Source: CAZCVI01 sp964502145
GTDB taxonomy: Bacteria; Acidobacteriota; Aminicenantia; UBA2199
Reading direction: 5' to 3'
Length of the DNA stretch: 11,093 bases
Assembly: GCA_964502145.1 (NCBI GenBank)
Contig: CAZCVI010000139.1
Coordinates: 1 to 11,093, forward strand
Made by a program: the position numbers and the translations under genes. Positions within the stretch are counted from its first letter, which is position 1. Each line of letters begins with the position of its first letter. The notes beneath the pieces were generated by a model. It made no database searches and was not told where the DNA came from. It saw only the letters and a program-made list of their open reading frames with translations. Shown here piece by piece: positions 6,567 through 11,093 of the stretch.

Positions 6567-8183
6567 TTAAAAAGGCCCAAGAACAAATACCTCTCCATCA
6601 TGAAAAAGAACCGGTAAGCCGTTCAGGAAGGTGATGGTTTGTTTGCATTCTGCCCGGGTCAGACGGTTATAGCGATTTTGCAAGTGCAAAAATTCCTTGA
6701 GATCAAAAATAATATAATCAATGCCGTTTCCCTTAAGTCTTTTGGCAAATTCTTGCGGCGACACGCTTTTTCCCAGGTATTGTTTTAATATATCGTGGTT
6801 GTATCCCGATGATATCGTATAGCGACGTTTCAAATCGTAGCTCCGCGCTTCCCCTAACATCAGGATGTGTGACGTCGGTGGCGTGTTATTATTGACAAAA
6901 GTTATCCCTTTATAGGCCGGGAAATTTTGGCTTTTGTACTCTGCTATTCCTATTTTGCCTGTATAGAGTTCATGCGAACCAGTGACGTGCTCCAGTTTTC
7001 CGAAGGTATTCATGGTGCTTAACCCGACCACCATAAAAAAGAGCACGGTAAAAACGTGACGCGCTCTCCCTTCCAGAGATTCGTAAGCCCGTACCCCATA
7101 AATTGCCAGTAAAATAAAAGCGCTATACCAGACCTGTGGAGAACTGATATTTCCATAAAACACATGGTTCTTAAGCAGTAACGGGGTCAATAGCACCAGA
7201 AGAATCAGCCCCATAAAAACCATTTGTCTCATAAACGCAGCCAGTCGCTTTTCTTTTATCGCCACACGCATTTGCCAAAGCAAGAAGATGACCAGCGGAA
7301 GGATATTAAAATACTCAAGACCAAGAGCAAAACCCCAGAACAACGCGGACAGGTACTTTTTATCTTTTAAATACGAGACAACACCCAAAAATACAAACAG
7401 TATGCCAGTCAGGTCATGATTGACCCGTGTGATTAAGAAAATCGTGGTGGGCAGCGACACAATCGTCAAGAGCAGGATGATTCGTCTCGTCATTTTGAAA
7501 TAGTCCACCGCAAAATTGATAACCGCCAGAAATAAGATGAGGCCCACGAACCAATGAAAGAGCTGCGGCACCATTTCCCCCGCAAATACAGCGGGGATAT
7601 AAAAAACGTCGGAATAGATAAATGGTCTGGGATAAAGTAAGGCTGGAGTCGCGACAAAACCGCTGTTCTGCACATATAAATTGGGAAAACCGAGATAGGA
7701 AGCCAATGTGTCATAATTGAAAGTAGGCAGTGAGACATAAATAAGCGGGAACAAAAAAACGAGATATTCAATCGCCGGACGGTGCAAAAAATTCTGTAAC
7801 GTTTCAAAGAAAATCCTTTTTTGTTTCTGGAGTATCCACCACAGAATGGGCAGAGGCAGCAATAAATAGCTCAATATCAACGGCGTCACCAGCAATTTGA
7901 ATTCCCCCAACAAGAAAAAGAAGAAGGTGGTCACAATCAAACCCAGCGCGAAGGCAGAATCTAAGGTTTCTTCCCTATTTTTGCCAAACAACCTCGGCAA
8001 CGCAAAACCATATATCACATTCACCAGTATCAGAAACAGCGCTTTTAACATGGGCAATACAATAAAAAAAGGGTAGCTAACAGCCACAAGATTGAGGGCC
8101 AGAATAACCGCGAAACCCAAAAGCAAAAAAAAGAGTAACCGATTGGTGTTGGTTGTGTTTTCAGTTTTTGTCATCTCTCCCAT
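6567..8183 (-). CDS. GT-C-like polytopic membrane protein, putative glycosyltransferase
   Basis: The 538-residue product has roughly ten or more hydrophobic helices, then a soluble C-terminal part (about 395-538). The first large external loop holds FNYDTLASYLGFPNLYVQNSGF, with Asp near residue 158. This matches the 'YDALxYHLxxPxxYL' loop of GT39/ArnT-like (PMT-like) GT-C proteins, where the acidic residue is catalytic. Further matches are a WxVGL-like helix after EMVPQLFHW, RVNHDLTGILF, and LLLKNHVFYGN (about 335-345), the counterpart of 'LLKNYxxTGNP'. It probably transfers a sugar from a polyprenyl carrier on the outer face of the inner membrane; substrate unknown. The stretch after FYGN seems short for the family, which may mean an internal loss. 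Start choice is open: in-frame TTG 8192, ATG 8183 and ATG 8174 all lack a well-spaced ribosome-binding site. Confidence 0.7.
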   Translation of the reverse strand: MGEMTKTENTTNTNRLLFFLLLGFAVILALNLVAVSYPFFIVLPMLKALFLILVNVIYGFALPRLFGKNREETLDSAFALGLIVTTFFFFLLGEFKLLVTPLILSYLLLPLPILWWILQKQKRIFFETLQNFLHRPAIEYLVFLFPLIYVSLPTFNYDTLASYLGFPNLYVQNSGFVATPALLYPRPFIYSDVFYIPAVFAGEMVPQLFHWFVGLILFLAVINFAVDYFKMTRRIILLLTIVSLPTTIFLITRVNHDLTGILFVFLGVVSYLKDKKYLSALFWGFALGLEYFNILPLVIFLLWQMRVAIKEKRLAAFMRQMVFMGLILLVLLTPLLLKNHVFYGNISSPQVWYSAFILLAIYGVRAYESLEGRARHVFTVLFFMVVGLSTMNTFGKLEHVTGSHELYTGKIGIAEYKSQNFPAYKGITFVNNNTPPTSHILMLGEARSYDLKRRYTISSGYNHDILKQYLGKSVSPQEFAKRLKGNGIDYIIFDLKEFLHLQNRYNRLTRAECKQTITFLNGLPVLFHDGEVFVLGPF

Positions 8184-8212
8184 TATACCCAAAACAAAAT
8201 AAAAAACAAGGG

Positions 8213-8270
8213 GGGGACTGCGTCCCCATTTATTAGGTCACCATTGTAAGCGTGCCCTGTTGGTGACCTA
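8213..8270. repeat. Two tandem hairpins, REP/MITE-like remnant
   Basis: GGGGAC (8213-8218) pairs with GTCCCC (8222-8227) around TGC. Seven bases later TAGGTCACCA (8234-8243) pairs perfectly over ten bases with TGGTGACCTA (8261-8270) around a 17-base loop. Two different perfect palindromes so close together, outside any gene, resemble REP or BIME elements or the ends of a small non-autonomous transposon. No transposase is nearby and no flanking target-site duplication is obvious. Confidence 0.5.
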
Positions 8271-8335
8271 TGGTTGAGTCCTGGAAATGGTAAGATGTGG
8301 ACAATGTGAGCTGAAGTAAGAGTTGTTTTTTTGTT

Positions 8336-8354
8336 CACTTGGTCCACTTGGTCC
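8336..8354 (+). repeat. 9-base tandem duplication
   Basis: CACTTGGTC occurs twice head to tail (8336-8344 and 8345-8353), followed by one more C. It may be simple slippage or part of the repeat remnant around it. Confidence 0.6.
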
Positions 8355-8540
8355 ATCCTGTATTCATTCGTACCGGGACAGTGTAACCCAAAAATTCCAG
8401 CTTGAAAGCAAAAAAAAGAAGTCCACAGATTAAACGGATTGACAGATTTTTTCAGAAAAACTTTGATTCCATTTAAATCACCCCACCCCTTTTTTTCTCC
8501 TGGGCTTGATTTTTTCCCCCCAGTAGTATATTAATAAACC

Positions 8541-9461
8541 ATGAAGAAAAAGACAATGAATTTACTGACCAATATGATCCGGGTACGAAAAAACGAAACA
8601 GCGCACTATATTTACGACGTGGAACTGGAAAATATCGACAGGTTAAAAGAATACCATTCCTTCGAATGCCATATTGTACTCTACCCCTACAGCCGGAAAA
8701 TAAATTCAAAAGATTTCGAATTCATGCCCTTCGAAGAATACGTCAACGATCTGGCCATGAACCAGAAATCAGCCTACGTCAAGATTAAAAACTCTTTTTG
8801 CAAACTATTCGGACTCCTTCTCGGTATCATTATCACCATTGTTTTTTATCTCTTTAAACCGGAAGACCTATTCTCCGTTGAATCCATCGTATCTATATTC
8901 GGCGCCTATCTGGTAGGAAAAGAGATATGGGAAGACATTGACAGCTTCATGGTAGACATCTCAAAGACGTGGTACATTCGTTTCCAAGACCCCTATTACT
9001 ATTACCGATTGGAAAAGAATTCCACTCTCAGCGTCTACTCTCACCTGGCCAAAAAACGCAGGTATGGCAAGTCAGCCATACTGCCTGAAAAGATGGACTT
9101 CATGGAAAAAAGTAACTCGCAAACCATGCGTTTGTTCTTCAATATGAAAGAGTTCAAAAACCTAAAGGAAACCGCAGCCCATATCCTCTCCATCCGCATG
9201 GCACCGGAACTGGTTGCAGAATTTGAGAACGAAGGGTTCTTGCTAGGTGTAAAACTGAGCTTCAATAAGCGATTCATGGGCATTCGGCGCTGTTTTGAAG
9301 TATTCCAATCCATTGATAAAGACCAAAAAGGCAGTCTGGATGAAAAAGGGGAATGGGCCAACGGTGCCCTATTTTACCGGCAGGCGCTCACCTGGGGTCG
9401 ATTAAAATGGGTGCTGAAAAAAGGCTGGGAAAAAGGGAAAAGTATAATGGAAATAGTGTAG
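8541..9461 (+). CDS. Uncharacterised protein with a central membrane hairpin
   Basis: I do not recognise this 306-residue product. There is no signal peptide. An N-terminal soluble part of about 85 residues (contains HYIYDVELENIDRLKEYHSF and ECHIVLYPYSRK) is followed by a hydrophobic helix at about 87-105 (LFGLLLGIIITIVFYLF). A second, weaker helix lies at about 112-127 (VESIVSIFGAYLVGKE). The rest is a basic, aromatic cytoplasmic-looking domain with TWYIRFQDPYYYYRLE and several LxxLxW stretches, ending in a Lys/Trp-rich tail (RLKWVLKKGWEKGK). Coding is supported by a 306-codon open frame with sensible composition. The ATG at 8541 has no Shine-Dalgarno motif, unlike most genes here. TATATT at 8527-8532 would give an almost leaderless message. 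ATG 8556 is the next candidate and also lacks a site. It appears to be a single-gene unit. Confidence 0.7.
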   Translation: MKKKTMNLLTNMIRVRKNETAHYIYDVELENIDRLKEYHSFECHIVLYPYSRKINSKDFEFMPFEEYVNDLAMNQKSAYVKIKNSFCKLFGLLLGIIITIVFYLFKPEDLFSVESIVSIFGAYLVGKEIWEDIDSFMVDISKTWYIRFQDPYYYYRLEKNSTLSVYSHLAKKRRYGKSAILPEKMDFMEKSNSQTMRLFFNMKEFKNLKETAAHILSIRMAPELVAEFENEGFLLGVKLSFNKRFMGIRRCFEVFQSIDKDQKGSLDEKGEWANGALFYRQALTWGRLKWVLKKGWEKGKSIMEIV

Positions 9462-9497
9462 AAGCAGCATTCTGCCACCTTTGCCTCCGGCGGCCAA

Positions 9498-9519
9498 AAA
9501 CCTTTTCGAGAAAAGGTTT
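9498..9519. terminator. Hairpin between convergent genes, probable bidirectional terminator
   Basis: AAACCTTTT (9498-9506) pairs perfectly with AAAAGGTTT (9511-9519) around a CGAG loop; after one mismatch, CCA (9494-9496) pairs with TGG (9521-9523). It lies between the stops at 9461 (+) and 9544 (-). On the minus strand the stem is followed by TTTTTGG, a short T-run; on the plus strand there is none, though a palindrome AAAAGCTTTT follows at 9530-9539. It fits a weak terminator best, mainly for the HD gene. Similar 'AAACCTTTT..AAAAGGTTT' hairpins recur as intergenic terminator-like elements in many anaerobes. Confidence 0.55.
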
Positions 9520-9543
9520 CTGGACTTCCAAAAGCTTTTACTA

Positions 9544-10857
9544 TTATTGTGAGTCGATCACTTCTTTTCGGTGTTGCTTGAGCCATAACAACGCGTCCTG
9601 ATAAAAATCTGGATGAATACAGACAAAATCAATGGCACACTTTGGAATATGGTTCAATGGCTGGGAGAGAGAAAGAGCAGAAGTGACACGCTCATCAGGT
9701 AACGACACGGGGAAATTCGGGGCTGAGCTAGACATCTCATACAAATCAGACCTGATATGATCTGCCCCGTATTTCATACTGGCAGCTCGCGCAATTAATT
9801 TCGACGCTTCATGATTGATTGCCCAATCCTCCGGGTTCCGCTGGTACAGCAGTTTGAAATGACTGCGGTTGATCAGACGGTCCGCATGGATATAAGTAGG
9901 CTGACTCTTATCACGCAGGGCTTTGCGCATGGCAGTGATCAATTCACAATCCGTTAATTCCAGATGCCCCTCCATGTGGGTCGGGTAATTTTTATAGCCC
10001 AACCACTGGTTCAGAAAATCCTTGAGATGGATATCGTAAATACGCCGCACCGGATGAAGATAAACCTGGGAGTACATAAAATAGCGAGCCAATAAAAGGG
10101 CTTCAGCGGAGTGAATACCCCCCTCGGTAATTCCCAACGTAGGACTGGTATTATCCGCACTGCCCACCGATTGCGGCGGCGGCAAAATCCGTAGCGTGTC
10201 AATCAAACGATAATGATCAAACCTGCCATAAGCCACTCCAGAATGAAAGGAATCCCGCAATAAATAATCCATGCGGTCCACTCCAAAGGCATCACCGGTC
10301 ACCACTTCAGAAAGAATAGCCTGCCAGCGAGTGAAAGAGATATCTTTCGCTTCCTTGGGCCCTACTGCCAAACGCACCACATCCATCGGGTCTAAAGGCG
10401 GGTCCATACTTTTCCAGATGCGCACCATTTCCTCTGAAAGAATCAACACCCGGGATAACCGCTCATGGTTCCAGCCATCGGGCAAGAGTTCTTTTTCCGC
10501 TGTATGAGAAAAAGGGAGGTGCCCGATATCATGACACAATGCGGCAGCACGCAACACCTTTCGCCAATAATCCATGGCAAAGTGGTCGTCCAGTTCCGGC
10601 AGCCAAGGTTTTACCGCAGGGTGGATATGGGAGGGTGAAGTAATAATATCAAATACACGGCCCGCCAGTTCCATGACCCCCAGGGAGTGTTCGAAACGGT
10701 TGTGCGTGGCACCAGGATAAACCAGATAGGTCATACCTAACTGGTGAATGTAGCGCAGACGCTGGAACGGACGGGAATCAAGCACCTGCCGTTCGTTGGC
10801 GTCCAACTGGATAAAACCGTGGATAGGATCGCGAACTTTGTGATACATTATATTCAT
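9544..10857 (-). CDS. SAMHD1/dGTPase-like HD-domain phosphohydrolase
   Basis: The 437-residue cytoplasmic product is a full-length HD-superfamily enzyme of the deoxynucleotide triphosphohydrolase type. The N-terminus has VRDPIHGFIQL (8-18) and RPFQRLRYIHQLG (29-41). The metal site is complete: H57 in NRFEHSLG, H109-D110 in LCHDIGHLPFSH (107-118) and D194 in FGVDRMDYLLRD. These correspond to H167, H206, D207 and D311 of SAMHD1, and R54, H113 and H131 (WNHE) match its other active-site residues. The family hydrolyses dNTPs to deoxynucleoside and triphosphate, controlling dNTP pools and in some cases limiting phage. No regulatory SAM domain is present. The reaction is inferred from the family; some relatives act on other phosphates. 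Start ATG 10857 has AAGG ten bases upstream; ATG 10848 is an alternative. It lies opposite to the preceding gene and no partner gene is evident. Confidence 0.88.
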   Translation of the reverse strand: MNIMYHKVRDPIHGFIQLDANERQVLDSRPFQRLRYIHQLGMTYLVYPGATHNRFEHSLGVMELAGRVFDIITSPSHIHPAVKPWLPELDDHFAMDYWRKVLRAAALCHDIGHLPFSHTAEKELLPDGWNHERLSRVLILSEEMVRIWKSMDPPLDPMDVVRLAVGPKEAKDISFTRWQAILSEVVTGDAFGVDRMDYLLRDSFHSGVAYGRFDHYRLIDTLRILPPPQSVGSADNTSPTLGITEGGIHSAEALLLARYFMYSQVYLHPVRRIYDIHLKDFLNQWLGYKNYPTHMEGHLELTDCELITAMRKALRDKSQPTYIHADRLINRSHFKLLYQRNPEDWAINHEASKLIARAASMKYGADHIRSDLYEMSSSAPNFPVSLPDERVTSALSLSQPLNHIPKCAIDFVCIHPDFYQDALLWLKQHRKEVIDSQ

Positions 10858-10864
10858 ATTCTAA

Positions 10865-11093
10865 TTACCTTCTCTGATCATCAATACTCAAATTCAAATA
10901 ATATATAATTATACCACTAATCCACAAAAAACCGATGAAACATATTAAAAAGGACTCCCTATTATAGATAAAAGAACAATGAATGAGACTAAACAGCGAG
11001 TCCCATGTTTCTTTCTCTTTGGTTTTTTGGCTATAGCGAAGTAAGCGCTTAGGGAACCACACCTTTTTTTTTCTTTTAGATGGAGTAAAATAT
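10865..11093 (-). CDS. Possible 3' end of a membrane protein gene running off the window (low confidence)
   Basis: The minus strand is open without a stop from the window edge to 10865, only seven bases before the HD gene start. The readable part is very basic (SKRKKKVWFPKRLLRYSQK), followed by one hydrophobic segment, FLICFIGFLWISGIIIYYLNL, and a short polar tail SIDDQRR. Basic residues before a helix fit the positive-inside rule, as for the last helix of a membrane protein. A GTG at 11062 could instead begin a 65-residue protein, but it has only an A-rich run before it. The DNA is A/T-rich and low in complexity, so chance openness is a real alternative. If genuine, it would be co-directional with the HD gene. 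Confidence 0.3.
   Translation of the reverse strand, partial: YFTPSKRKKKVWFPKRLLRYSQKTKEKETWDSLFSLIHCSFIYNRESFLICFIGFLWISGIIIYYLNLSIDDQRR
10911..10916 (-). promoter_or_regulatory. Weak candidate -10 box for the HD gene
   Basis: A perfect TATAAT reads on the minus strand just upstream of the HD gene, about 55 bases before its ATG. No good -35 hexamer sits 16-18 bases further upstream (nearest ATCGGT). A second TATAAT on the minus strand at 10961-10966 likewise lacks a partner. The region is A/T-rich, so chance matches are likely. Confidence 0.3.

Larger units (their letters stand above)
8184..8540. other. Non-coding spacer between divergent genes
   Basis: No gene is supported here. It holds a 7-G tract (8210-8216), two tandem hairpins (8213-8227 and 8234-8270), a 9-base tandem duplication (8336-8353), and a run of similar hexamers CAGATT/CGGATT/CAGATT at 8426, 8435 and 8443. 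Pyrimidine-rich tracts (about 8481-8500 and 8511-8521) follow. The mixture of short decayed repeats suggests old mobile or intergenic repeat material. Confidence 0.55.

Noticed and set aside
9041..9361. 106-codon minus-strand frame opposite the membrane-hairpin gene
   Set aside because: Fully inside the longer plus-strand gene; the composition is that of a shadow frame, although the plus-strand gene itself is unrecognised, so this is not absolutely excluded.
9374..9601. Short frames on both strands carrying FSRKGFW-like peptides across 9498-9519
   Set aside because: The peptide repeat is just the translation of the inverted repeat in the terminator hairpin.
10271..10507. 78-codon plus-strand frame inside the HD gene
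   Set aside because: The opposite strand encodes the conserved HD domain with its metal ligands; this frame has no ribosome-binding site or recognisable features.

Overview
The window looks like chromosomal DNA of an uncultivated or anaerobic Gram-negative bacterium with moderate GC, with Shine-Dalgarno-led genes and sigma70-type promoters. A secreted six-bladed beta-propeller with the 'GQGPGQ' signature, a lipoprotein and GT-C membrane glycosyltransferases would suit an Aminicenantes/Acidobacteriota or Bacteroidota-like genome. That placement is inference. There is no rRNA, tRNA, CRISPR array or intact transposase.

Layout. 1-315 is non-coding and repeat-rich: overlapping GC-rich hairpins and short direct repeats, then a good promoter. 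316-810 (+) is a small exported protein of unknown function with an internal duplication, followed by a strong terminator at 833-900. 969-2437 (+) is a two-gene unit: an exported 6-bladed beta-propeller protein, then a 101-residue secreted peptide with six cysteines. The peptide starts at TTG and its ribosome-binding site overlaps the propeller stop codon. 2463-5977 (-) is a translationally coupled pair: a TMTC-like GT-C membrane protein with C-terminal TPRs, and a lipoprotein with an Ig-like module and an (alpha/alpha)6 glycosidase-like domain. 6174-6560 (+) is a DUF302 protein, divergent from that pair. 6567-8183 (-) is a second GT-C-like polytopic membrane protein. 8184-8540 is non-coding, with two tandem hairpins and simple repeats. 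8541-9461 (+) is an unrecognised two-helix membrane protein. 9544-10857 (-) is a complete SAMHD1/dGTPase-like HD phosphohydrolase. The last ~230 bases hold an open minus-strand frame that may be the end of a membrane protein entering from outside the window.

Functionally, the GT-C/TPR protein and the glycosidase-like lipoprotein probably act together on a surface glycan or glycoprotein, and the second GT-C protein may belong to the same surface-sugar theme. The propeller and Cys-rich peptide resemble, in gene order only, the propeller/NVEAL-peptide pairs of Bacteroides. This is the most attractive candidate for an undescribed secreted system here. The HD enzyme appears to be independent nucleotide metabolism.
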